From positions 155,776 through 219,775 of the forward strand of contig CBDCPZ010000017.1 in NCBI GenBank assembly GCA_965220465.1: a stretch of 64,000 nucleotides of DNA, in the 5' to 3' direction. The notes beneath the pieces were generated by a model. It was not told where the DNA came from. It searched no databases and saw nothing but the letters and a program-made list of their open reading frames with translations. Position numbers and translations under genes: made by a program. Every line of letters begins with the position of its first letter. The stretch's first letter is position 1. Source of the DNA: JAHDHW01 sp965220465. GTDB lineage: Bacteria > Bacteroidota > Bacteroidia > Chitinophagales > Saprospiraceae. Positions 54,615 to 63,958 of this stretch are shown in pieces.

Positions 54615-55712
54615 ATGGAAATATTAAAACCAACGAAAATTGGCAAAACGCCAATCAAAAATAGACTGATCATGGCGCCTTTGACGAGGAGCAGAGCGGA
54701 CAATCCTGATGCTGCGCCAACAGATTTACACGTCAAATATTACAAACAAAGAGCAAGTGCCGGACTCATCATCACCGAAGGAACGGTAGTTTCAAAGCAG
54801 GGAGTTGGTTATGTGAATGTGCCAGGGATTTATTCTGAAAAACAAGTTGAGGCATGGCGAAAAGTAACTGAAGCAGTCCATGAAGATGGCGGGAAAATTT
54901 TTATGCAAATTTGGCATGTTGGAAGAATTTCACATCCAGATTTCCACAATGGCGCATTGCCTGTTGCACCGTCGGCGATCAATCCAAATATCAATATTCG
55001 AACGCCTGAAGGGAAAAAACAAAGCGTGACACCAAAGGCTTTGACAATCGAAGAAATCAAATCAATTGTTGAAGATTTTAAAAAAGCAGGCGAAAATGCA
55101 ATGGCGGCAGGCTTTGATGGTATTGAAATTCATTCTTCCAATGGTTATTTGTTTCACCAGTTTTTTAGCAACAGCAGCAATCAAAGGAAAGATCAATACG
55201 GTGGAAATGACGAAAATAAAAGCCGCATCCTTTTTGAAGTGATTGATGCTTTGAAAACGGTGATGTCTGAAAACAAAATCGGTTTACGCCTGAATCCGAT
55301 GCTGGATGGAATGTCTGGAATTACCATTGATGAAGAAACAGCTGCGACTTTTGATTACATCGTCAATAAACTAAATAAATACAATCTGGTTTACCTTCAC
55401 ATGAGCAAACCATGGACGGAATCAGAAAGCCCTTTTGCTGTAAAAGATGTGATAGGCCATTATCGAAAAATTTACAAAGGTTTTTTGATTGCAAACAATA
55501 ATTACAACAAAGAATCAGCGGAGCAGGAGATCGCTTCAGGAAGGGCAGATGGCGTAGCTTTTGGAAGGCTTTTTATAGCTAATCCGGATTTGCCTTTTCG
55601 CTTTGAAAATGACTTACCGGTTGTCCAGCCAGATCCTGCAACTTTTTATACAACAGGCCCGAAGGGCTATGTGGATTATCTGACCTATCAGGAAAGTTCG
55701 GTTAATTTGTAA
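54615..55712 (+). CDS. Old Yellow Enzyme family alkene reductase
   Basis: A 365-residue FMN-dependent NAD(P)H oxidoreductase (NemA/OYE family), reducing activated C=C bonds or nitro groups in the cytoplasm. The N-terminal IGKTPIKNRLIMAPLTRSRA, the active-site EIHSSNGYLFHQFFSNSSNQ (His and Asn that hold the substrate), DQYGGNDENKSRI, GLRLNPM and the C-terminal GRADGVAFGRLFIANPD are conserved. Length is typical. The physiological substrate is unknown. A weak hairpin followed by T residues (about 55790-55818) may terminate it. Confidence 0.92.
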   Translation: MEILKPTKIGKTPIKNRLIMAPLTRSRADNPDAAPTDLHVKYYKQRASAGLIITEGTVVSKQGVGYVNVPGIYSEKQVEAWRKVTEAVHEDGGKIFMQIWHVGRISHPDFHNGALPVAPSAINPNINIRTPEGKKQSVTPKALTIEEIKSIVEDFKKAGENAMAAGFDGIEIHSSNGYLFHQFFSNSSNQRKDQYGGNDENKSRILFEVIDALKTVMSENKIGLRLNPMLDGMSGITIDEETAATFDYIVNKLNKYNLVYLHMSKPWTESESPFAVKDVIGHYRKIYKGFLIANNNYNKESAEQEIASGRADGVAFGRLFIANPDLPFRFENDLPVVQPDPATFYTTGPKGYVDYLTYQESSVNL

Positions 55713-56044
55713 AAGAAGCCATTCCAGAATTCGCTAATTTTTATTGGGTTTATTAAATTTTTCTATGTTCTTTGTACTCGGAATTTAAATAGAAGGGGGA
55801 AGCCCTTTTTCTTTTTAAAAACGAAAAAATAGTTTTCAAAATATAAAAACTTAGGCGAGATAATTGTATAAAGTTGTTTGACGGAATTATCAATATTCAA
55901 TTTTTTAAACAGCTCTTAAAAATAATCTAAAAACTTCTTGGTAATCAGTAATTTAGATCATTATTAAAATGTGAAATAGCTTATCAATAATTTCTTTCTG
56001 TCACTAATAATTTCTTTTTAAAGTCATTTCGAAATAGTTGAAAA
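55713..56044. other. Gap between the OYE and pyrophosphatase genes
   Basis: 332 bp. A weak terminator-like hairpin lies near 55790-55818 (GAAGGG / CCCTTT then TTC-TTTTT). Nothing else is recognised. Confidence 0.4.
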
Positions 56045-56767
56045 ATGAATAAACCAACGTACTTCAATCTTTTGTTTTTTCTAGCATTTACAATCATTAC
56101 TTTTTCCTGTAATAACCCTGTTCCGGAGCCGGAAGCAACTCTTGCTCAAGATGAGCAAGCGGTTCCGAGCGAATCAAGTGATCCGTATACAATCAAAGGA
56201 GAACATAATTATCTGACAGGCTATGAAGCAGTTTTTGAAGATGGTGATATCAACGTCGTTGTTGAAATTCCAACGGGAAGTGTGGCAAAGTGGGAGGTTG
56301 AGAAAACCAGCGGTACTTTAAAATGGGAATTCGTTGATGGCAAACCCAGAGAAGTGAAATATTTGGGCTATCCGGGAAATTACGGCATGATCCCCAAAAC
56401 ATTATTACCAAAAGAATTGGGTGGCGATGGTGATCCTTTAGATGTGATCGTTTTAGGCCCTGCTGTTGAAAGAGGGAGCGTGATCAAATGTAAAGTGATC
56501 GGTGTTTTACAATTGCTGGACAGAGGAGAGCAGGATGATAAATTAATCGCAGTTTTAGAAGATACACCTTTCTACGCTGTAAATAGCTTAGATGAATTAA
56601 ATGCTAATTTCAACGGAGTATCTGAAATCGTCAAGCTTTGGTTTGCCAATTATAAAGGTCCCGGAAAAATAGAACCAAAAGGATTTGCTGATGAAAAAAC
56701 AGCAAAAGAGATTCTTATGGCTGCCGTTGCTGCTTATCAACCAAAGGGCGAGGCTTCCGAAAAATAG
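56045..56767 (+). CDS. Lipoprotein family I inorganic pyrophosphatase
   Basis: A 240-residue enzyme that should hydrolyse inorganic pyrophosphate to phosphate. The signal peptide with lipobox Cys22 (IITFSCNN) predicts export and lipid anchoring, unlike cytoplasmic Ppa. The catalytic domain (about 62-232) has VVVEIPTGSVAKWE, YPGNYGMIPKTL and the metal-binding GGDGDPLDVIVLG (Asp128, Asp130, Asp133). The loop between strands differs from cytoplasmic enzymes (KWEFVDGKPREVKYLG). Length of the catalytic part is normal. A periplasmic or surface role, such as recovering phosphate, is inferred. ATG 56045 gives the signal peptide directly. Confidence 0.92.
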   Translation: MNKPTYFNLLFFLAFTIITFSCNNPVPEPEATLAQDEQAVPSESSDPYTIKGEHNYLTGYEAVFEDGDINVVVEIPTGSVAKWEVEKTSGTLKWEFVDGKPREVKYLGYPGNYGMIPKTLLPKELGGDGDPLDVIVLGPAVERGSVIKCKVIGVLQLLDRGEQDDKLIAVLEDTPFYAVNSLDELNANFNGVSEIVKLWFANYKGPGKIEPKGFADEKTAKEILMAAVAAYQPKGEASEK

Positions 56768-56797
56768 TGCAACTTAGCTAATTTCTGTTTTTTAAAT

Positions 56798-59700
56798 TTA
56801 GTTTTTCAGCACTTTAAAAGTAGCTGATTTTCCATCACCAGTTGATAGATTGATGAAGTATATTCCCGGCTGTCCTTCAATGTCGAAAAATACTTTGTCT
56901 GTTGAATTAAAGCGATGCGTTGAAATATGCTGGCCAATAGTATTTTTAACAATTATTGTAATGTCGTTGTATAATTGCTTTAAATCAATATTCAAATTAT
57001 TTGGTGTCGGATTGGGGGAAATATCGAATGATTGTTCAAAAATATGATTCAGAATACTGGTTATTATTACCTGCTGACAATTGGAGGTATCTGTACACCC
57101 GTTTTCAGTTATAATTGCTGCATTCAAACCGCTGACCGAAGCGATGAATTCCTGGTTTGTTTCCCCTGGGATTGGTAGCATGGTTGAACAATCTATCCAT
57201 TGGTAAGTGGCATCCAATGCATTGGAAGTTAAAATAGCTCCAGTCACATTAATTGAAGTATCAATTAAAATCACTTCTAAAGTTGTGATTATGACGCTGT
57301 CACACAGATTGGCAGATGTGAACAAATAGCTCGTATCAATAACCTGAGCTGTAATATTGGATTGAATCGACCCATCAGGAAAAGTATAACTATCTCCGCT
57401 ACACACAAAATCATTATTGGTTAGGAAATAGGCTGGATGCACATTTAAAGTTGTGATAATAATGCTATCACACGAATTGACTGCGGTGAACAAATAACTT
57501 GTATCAATAACTTGAGCCGTAATATTGGTTTGAATTGATCCATCAGGAAAAGTATAACTATCTCCGCTGCACACAAAAGCTTTATTGGTTTGGAAATAGG
57601 CTGGATGCACATTTAAAGTTGTGATTATGACGCTGTCGCACGAATTGGCAGATGTGAACAAATAACTCGTATCAATAACCTGAGCCATAATATTGGATTG
57701 AATCGACCCATCAGGAAAAGTAAAACTATCTCCGCTGCACACAAAAGCATTATTGGTTTGAAAATAAACCGGATTTACATTTAAAGTTGTAATTATGATG
57801 CTGTCGCAATCATTGCCATTTCCGATTAGGGAGCTTGTGTCAATGACTTGATTCGTAATATTGCTTTGTGTAAGCCCATCAGGGAAGGTATAACTTTCAC
57901 CGCTACACACAGCGGCTGAGACTTCCTGAAAGTAGATGGAATTGACGTTTAAAGTAGTAATAATAATGCTGTCGCAGTCATTTCCAAAAGTGAGCAAATA
58001 ACTAGTGTCAATGACTTGATTCGTAATGTTAGATTGCATTGATCCATCGGGGAAAGTAAAACTATCTCCGCTGCAGATTGATTCAGAAACTTCTTGCAGA
58101 TAAACCGGATTGACGTTTAAAGTAGTAATAATAATGCTGTCGCAGGCATTCCCAAAGGTCAGCAAATAACTAGTGTCAATGACTTGTTCTGCAATGTTAG
58201 ATTGTGTTAAACCATCGGGGAAAGTAAAACTATCTCCGCTGCAGATTGATTCGGATACTTCTTGTAAATAAACCGGATTCACATTTAAAGTAGTAATAAT
58301 AATGCTGTCGCAGTCATTTCCAAAAGTGAGCAAATAACTTGTATCAATGACTTGATTCGTAATGTTAGATTGCGTTGATCCATCAGGGAAAGTAAAATTA
58401 TCTCCGTTGCAGATTGATTCGGACACTTCTTGGAAGTATACCGGATTCACATTTAAAGTAGTAATAATAATGCTGTCGCAGGCAGCCCCAAAAGTGAGCA
58501 AATAACTTGTATCAATGACTTGATTCGTAATGTTAGATTGTGTTGAACCTTCAGGGAAAGTAAAACTATCACCGCTACAAATAGATTCGGAAACTTCTTG
58601 TAAATAAACCGGATTCACATTTAAAGTAGTAATAATAATGCTGTCGCAGTCATTTCCAAAAGTGAGCAAATAACTTGTGTCAATGACTTGATTCGTAATG
58701 TTGGATTGCGTTGAACCATCAGGGAAAGTAAAACTATCTCCGCTGCAGATTGATTCAGACACTTCTTGCAGATAAACCGGATTGACATTTAAAGTAGTAA
58801 TAATAATGCTGTCGCAGGCATTCCCAAAGGTCAGCAAATAACTAGTGTCAATGACTTGTTCTGCAATGTTAGATTGCATTGATCCATCGGGGAAAGTAAA
58901 ACTATCTCCGCTGCAGATTGATTCGGATACTTCTTGTAAATAAACCGGATTGACGTTTACAAAACCAGTTTTTGTCGTTACATCGGTGATTTCTCCTTCA
59001 ACGGTAAGTGTGATATTCTTCGCGCCGCTTGAATTATAAGTAACCAAATGAGGTCCTGCACCTTCAGCATTTTCAGGAGAGGCACCCTGGCCAAAATTCC
59101 ATTGATAAGTTTCTGATCCACATGTTCCAACACTGTTATTGTCGAATGTTACCGATGATCCTTCACATATTTCTTGATTGGTTACGGTAAAATCCGCATA
59201 AACCAGGCAGGGATCAAATTGATTAAACCATCGAAGTGCATCGCTTTCTCCATCGTCTACTGTTATCCAACACCAGTCTTCGTTAGTATCAGCTGGGGTG
59301 AGTGCGAAACCTTCAAGGTTTCCGTCATCAGGAGCGAAAAACTCTTTAGTTGATGTAAATTTTCTAATATTTCCGGCTGGAAAGGAAGACAAATCAGTTA
59401 CTTCCAGGTAATTGTTGCCGGTGTTGTGCCAGATGTATAAATAACCAGTAGATCGATCAAATTCTAAACCGGCGCTTTCATCGCGATTAGTTTCGTATTC
59501 TCCAACAAAAGTATAAGCATTAGTTGATCGGTTGAGATCAAAGACATAAATGTTGCCTCCATTTTGATGAGCCACAAAAATCAATCCTCCCATACCATGT
59601 TGGCTAATATAAAGAGCTCCGGATTGATCTTTAAATCCACTGCTGATCAACCATTCATCAGGCACAAAAGTAATACCTTCGGGACCATCAGAATTAGCAT

Positions 59701-60118
59701 AATCAGGAATCTCTAAACTGATATCCCAAGTATGAACCAAGTTTACAATTCCGGGAGAGGAGACGTCAAATTCTTTGATTTCACCAGTATTCTCCTGAAT
59801 GACAAATACAGTAGTATCTGAAAGGTCTGATTGTGTAATTCCTTCAAGGTCACCATTAGGGTTCCATTCTGCTTCATACTGAAATCCTCCAATGCCGTTT
59901 TCAATTACCTTTACGATAGTTCCCGGACCGTTTATCACCAACCATAATTCACGACTTTGTGGATTCCAGTGAGCTCCGCTTAGATTGTTAGAAAACCCGG
60001 CATAGAGAGAAGTCAGATTCGTTGCATTTGACCATGTTTCAGCCGGCCAGGAACTTTGTGCTTGAAGTCTGTAAAAAACTGAAAACAAAAGAAAGCTGAA
60101 TAAAGTAACCTTTTTCAT
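56798..60118 (-). CDS. Large T9SS cargo protein: propeller, PKD and ten 56-residue repeats
   Basis: A 1106-residue secreted protein. The start at 60118 is chosen because it begins the signal peptide (MKKVTLFSFLLFSVFYRLQA). An N-terminal propeller-like region (about 20-310; GIGGFQYEAEWNPNGDLEGI, ESAGLEFDRSTGYLYIWHN) resembles SdiA-regulated/YjiK-type domains. A PKD domain follows (about 318-395; SVTFDNNSVGTCGSETYQWN). Ten near-identical 56-residue repeats, each with I-C-S-G-D-S-F-T-F-P-D-G and CDSIIITTLNVNP, come next (DNA 57266-58945). A type A sorting domain ends it (SFDISPNPTPNNLNIDL, GQPGIYFINL). The repeats probably make a stalk. No enzyme activity is recognised. Confidence 0.88.
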   Translation of the reverse strand: MKKVTLFSFLLFSVFYRLQAQSSWPAETWSNATNLTSLYAGFSNNLSGAHWNPQSRELWLVINGPGTIVKVIENGIGGFQYEAEWNPNGDLEGITQSDLSDTTVFVIQENTGEIKEFDVSSPGIVNLVHTWDISLEIPDYANSDGPEGITFVPDEWLISSGFKDQSGALYISQHGMGGLIFVAHQNGGNIYVFDLNRSTNAYTFVGEYETNRDESAGLEFDRSTGYLYIWHNTGNNYLEVTDLSSFPAGNIRKFTSTKEFFAPDDGNLEGFALTPADTNEDWCWITVDDGESDALRWFNQFDPCLVYADFTVTNQEICEGSSVTFDNNSVGTCGSETYQWNFGQGASPENAEGAGPHLVTYNSSGAKNITLTVEGEITDVTTKTGFVNVNPVYLQEVSESICSGDSFTFPDGSMQSNIAEQVIDTSYLLTFGNACDSIIITTLNVNPVYLQEVSESICSGDSFTFPDGSTQSNITNQVIDTSYLLTFGNDCDSIIITTLNVNPVYLQEVSESICSGDSFTFPEGSTQSNITNQVIDTSYLLTFGAACDSIIITTLNVNPVYFQEVSESICNGDNFTFPDGSTQSNITNQVIDTSYLLTFGNDCDSIIITTLNVNPVYLQEVSESICSGDSFTFPDGLTQSNIAEQVIDTSYLLTFGNACDSIIITTLNVNPVYLQEVSESICSGDSFTFPDGSMQSNITNQVIDTSYLLTFGNDCDSIIITTLNVNSIYFQEVSAAVCSGESYTFPDGLTQSNITNQVIDTSSLIGNGNDCDSIIITTLNVNPVYFQTNNAFVCSGDSFTFPDGSIQSNIMAQVIDTSYLFTSANSCDSVIITTLNVHPAYFQTNKAFVCSGDSYTFPDGSIQTNITAQVIDTSYLFTAVNSCDSIIITTLNVHPAYFLTNNDFVCSGDSYTFPDGSIQSNITAQVIDTSYLFTSANLCDSVIITTLEVILIDTSINVTGAILTSNALDATYQWIDCSTMLPIPGETNQEFIASVSGLNAAIITENGCTDTSNCQQVIITSILNHIFEQSFDISPNPTPNNLNIDLKQLYNDITIIVKNTIGQHISTHRFNSTDKVFFDIEGQPGIYFINLSTGDGKSATFKVLKN
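57266..58945 (-). repeat. Ten in-frame 168-bp tandem repeats
   Basis: Exactly ten units of 168 bp (56 codons) with no gaps. Units 1-6 (from the N-terminal end) are almost identical in DNA; unit 7 is intermediate; units 8-10 form a second, more diverged subgroup (AFVCSGD, LNVHP). This points to recent expansion of the first group. Confidence 0.93.
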
Positions 60119-60234
60119 GCTTTTGTTCTTATGAATGTTTGCAAATGGTTGCAGCTTAGCGAGATTCAATTCGCTACCTGCATTGTTTTAGGGTGAGTAT
60201 TCAGTTAATGTCATTTTTCCGTTTTCATTTAGCT

Positions 60235-60258
60235 TAAAGGAATAATAGTATTCCTTTA
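60235..60258. promoter_or_regulatory. Perfect 10-bp inverted repeat in a divergent intergenic region
   Basis: TAAAGGAATA, ATAG, TATTCCTTTA. It lies between the repeat-protein gene (starts 60118, minus) and the cyclase gene (starts 60388, plus), where a dimeric regulator could bind. It is not followed by a T run and no gene ends here. Confidence 0.45.
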
Positions 60259-60387
60259 TGTTATTACTATCTGAGTGGAATTAGCAATTGAATATAGTAA
60301 AATTGAAGCAAAAAAAGAATCCCAAAGACTTATACCTCTTCATTATTCAAGGAAACTCCGTAGATTTAGGAAAGCCAAAACTCTGAA

Positions 60388-63300
60388 ATGCCAATCGCCT
60401 TTCCAACATACCATTCAACGAGAAGACTTTTTTTCCTATGGTTTTCGCTATTCCTGGCTCTTAATCTTTCAGCTCAGGATTCGCTTACTTTCATCAAACC
60501 ACCTTTCACAGTTGCGGCCGGTAAACCTCAGTTAGTTAAAATTGATAAAATTGTCATTGAAAAGGCCGTCGAAAAACAGAATTTTATTCAATATTCCTTA
60601 AAAGATGGTTTACCCCATAATACAGTCACAATTATTATGCAGGACAGCCGCGGGTACTTATGGATAACAACGGGAGCAGGTGTGAGCGTTTTTGATGGTA
60701 TCGAATTTAAGGCTCCAAAGGATTTGCCAGATGGATTTGATACCCGGTATGTTTCACAAATAATTCAAGATAGCAATGGAAATATTTGGTTAGGAAATGA
60801 TTTTGGGAACTTATTTAAATACAGTCATAAAGGTTGGGAGAAATTTAATTTTGGCCAGCCAGGTCAAAATAATTATGTCATGGATATGATAGAAGATAAT
60901 AAAGGACATATCTGGCTAACAACCAATGATGGAATTTTCCAATTCAATGGACATTATTTTAACCATTATACCGAAAAAGACGGGTTGGTTGGTCAATCAT
61001 TTAGTGAAATTTTTAAAGATAAAGCAGGAAAACTTTACTTCTATAAATCTCTTTCAGGAACAAGTACTTATGATGGGAATACTTTTTCAAATTTATTTTC
61101 CGACGATAGTTTGAATGACACTTATATTAATAAAATTTTTGAAGACACAAAAGGCGGTTTATGGTTTGGCGGATATGAACTTGGACTAAGAAAAAAAGAT
61201 AGCATTGGATTCACTGACTATTCTAATGAAGATGGATTGGGAGATGATGTAACAGATATAAACGAAGATGATGAAGGGAATATATGGATTGCTACAGGCG
61301 GGGACGGCACTAGTAAATATGATGGAAACCTATTCACGAATTACAGGACAAAAGATGGGTTGTGCAGTAACTCTATTTTAAATATTTACAAAGAGAAACA
61401 AGGTAACCTGTGGTTTTCCAATCAAGCCGGTAGATTGTGTAGATACAATGGAATTTCCTTTGAAAAGCTAAAAGTCCATGAAGGAAAACTACTTCCTGAA
61501 TGGCAAATGCCTAGTATATATGAAGATAGGGCAAATAATTTATGGTTTCGAACCAACATAGGACTGAGTAAACTACTGAGGAGTCCATTTACTTTTTTAA
61601 ATACAGAGGATAATTCGTTGAATAACCAATCAAGAATTTACCACGATTCAAAAGGAAATTTATGGGCTACTGCTCGTAATAAGATCATTCATAAATTCGA
61701 TGGGGAATACATAACTAAATATACTTTGCCGAATAATATATTCTCAGTCTTTGAAGATAGTAAAGGTAACTTATGGTTTGGAGGATTTAGCGATGTATTT
61801 AAATTTGATGGAAGCAATTTTTATAAGTATTCCAGTGATAATGGATTTGGCCATATTATTAAAAGTATCGAAGAAGATAAAGACGGAATGCTATGGTTTG
61901 GAGGATTTGATGGAATAACCAAATTCGACGGTAAGCATTTCACGCGCTATTTGGCTCCCAAAAGCGAGGAATCAAGTATTTCATTTTGGGATTTATTAAA
62001 AAGAAGGAATGGAAATTTTTGGTTTATTTGGCAGAAGGATGGAGACTTTCCTTATTTGAGTATTTACAATGGGCAAAAATTAAATCATTATGATATAAGC
62101 GACCATGTTATTGGAAAAGAGCCATACAGTTTATTGGAAGATCAACAGGGAAATGTTTGGATCGGTACTGATAATGGCATCCAGGTTGTAAAAAAATCAA
62201 AAATCGATCACTGGCTACTTGCTAAGGATAGCAGTGCATATATTCAAATAAAAACCAAGCGAGGTATTGAATGGAACTTGAATCCCATTGCGCAAGATCT
62301 CCAGGGAAATGTTTGGGTTGGATCATTGGCTGGTTTATTTCGAATTTCAAATATCGAGAAAGGTGTAAACCATCCTGACTCAATGGTGATCGAGCGAATG
62401 TCAGAGGGTTTGAATCACAGTAGCTTTCGAAAGATGAGTGTTGATCAAAATGGCAAGATCTGGATACCTACTGAAACTTCTCTTATCAAATACGATCCGG
62501 AATTGGATCGCCCTAATAGTTTGGAACCTTTAGCAAATATTAGTTCCGTTGATCTCGATTTAGAAAATACAATCTGGTGGAGAAAAGATCAAGAGATTCT
62601 CAAAGGAGTCCGTTTTGATAGCCTGAATAAAAGCACTTATTTGCCTGAAAACCTAAAGCTGCCATATTTTAAAAATCAAATTACATTTAGCTTCATAGGA
62701 ATTTCATTAAGACATCCAAAACAAGTTCGATATCAATGGAAATTGGAAGGTTCTGACAAAAACTGGTCACCAGTCACTGATAAACGGGAAATTACCTATT
62801 CCAATCTATCTTCTGGAAAATATACATTTAAAGTAAAAGCAAGAAACGAAGATCGTATCTGGAATGAAAAACCGGTGACCTTTAGTTTTGAAATATTACC
62901 TCCTTGGTGGGAGACCTGGTGGGCAAGGTCGCTTTATGTTATTTTTGGTTTGGCTGCCATTTTCGGATACATTCGCTGGCGAACGGCGGCTCTCAAAAAA
63001 CGGCAAAAAGAATTAGAACAAACTGTTACTGAGCGAACCGCAGAAGTAGTTGCACAAAAGGAAGTAATCCTAAAAGAAAAGGAACGCTCTGAAGAACTGC
63101 TACTCAATATTTTACCCGCAGAAACCGCCGAAGAACTCAAACAATATGGATCAGCCAAGGCCAAAAACTACGACACCGTTACAGTTCTTTTTACTGATTT
63201 CAAAAGTTTCACTATGCATTCAGAGCGTCTTAGTCCTGAAGAATTGGTAGCAGAGATCGATCATTGCTTCAAGGAATTTGATCTCATCATGGACAAATAC

Positions 63301-63726
63301 AACGTAGAAAAAATCAAAACCATAGGCGATGCCTACATGGCTGCTGCCGGGCTACCTACTCCAAACACCAGCAATCCTGAAGATGCTGTACACGCTGCCT
63401 GGCGCTTCGCGACTTCATGCTGCAATACAAATCTGAACGGGAAGCCGGAAAAGCGGATAGCATTTTGAAATTCGTATCGGTGTGCACACAGGCCCCGTAG
63501 TTGCCGGAATTGTTGGCATCAAAAAATTTGCTTACGATATTTGGGGGGACACTGTCAATTTAGCTGCTCGAATGGAAAGCAGTAGCGAGGTAGGAAAGTG
63601 AATATTAGCCAAAATACTTATGAGTTATTAAAAGGGCATCCAGACTTCACTTTTATATCAAGAGGAAAAGTAAAAGCCAAAAACAAGGGAGAGATTGACA
63701 TGTATTTTGTAGAAAATGTATTGTGA
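60388..63726 (+). pseudogene. Propeller-sensor class III adenylate/guanylate cyclase, with three 1-bp deletions
   Basis: Reconstructed as one protein of about 1110 residues. A signal peptide (ending LNLSAQ) is followed by two-component-regulator propeller repeats (about 60-660; e.g. IMQDSRGYLWITTGAGVSVF, EDDEGNIWIATGGDGTSKYD), a Y_Y_Y domain (about 750-830; YQWKLEGSDKNWSPVTD) and one membrane helix (about 845-865). A coiled coil and a class III cyclase domain follow, with metal Asp937 (LFTDFKSF) and Asp981 (IGDAYMAAAG). The first frame stops at 63468. Adding one base at about 63398, 63463 and 63599 restores FEIRIGVHTGPVVAGIVG, DIWGDTVNLAARMESSS and KNKGEIDMYFVENVL up to 63726. As given, the catalytic domain is broken. 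Confidence 0.82.
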
Positions 63727-63817
63727 GAATAAATTTTCTTTTTAGGTGCGGAAATAAAAACTTTGTGTTTATTTAAATCTTGCCTTATTCCTCACTCAAG
63801 TCGATTAAAGCTAATCG

Positions 63818-63958
63818 TTATTTTTCAAAGTTATGGCCTATTTTAAAAACACTTACTTCTATTTTACCAATTTTAGCGTTTTCAAAATTAATGTCCGTAT
63901 TGTTTGAGTTAATGCTTAAAATTTCTCCAGGAATTGCGTGAGTGAATTTTAAATTCAT
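63818..63958 (-). CDS. Possible 3' end of a gene or 46-aa ORF at the window edge
   Basis: ATG 63958 to TAA 63818 encodes 46 residues (begins MNLKFTHAIPGEILSI, ends SVFKIGHNFEK). The same frame is open upstream for about 12 more codons to a TGA at 63996. It reads like real protein and may be the end of a longer gene cut by the window edge or by another indel, but no family is recognised. Confidence 0.3.
   Translation of the reverse strand: MNLKFTHAIPGEILSINSNNTDINFENAKIGKIEVSVFKIGHNFEK

Noticed and set aside
63818..63958. HypC-like reading of HAIPGEILSI at the right edge
   Set aside because: HypC needs Cys at position 2 and a conserved C-terminal pattern; neither is present.
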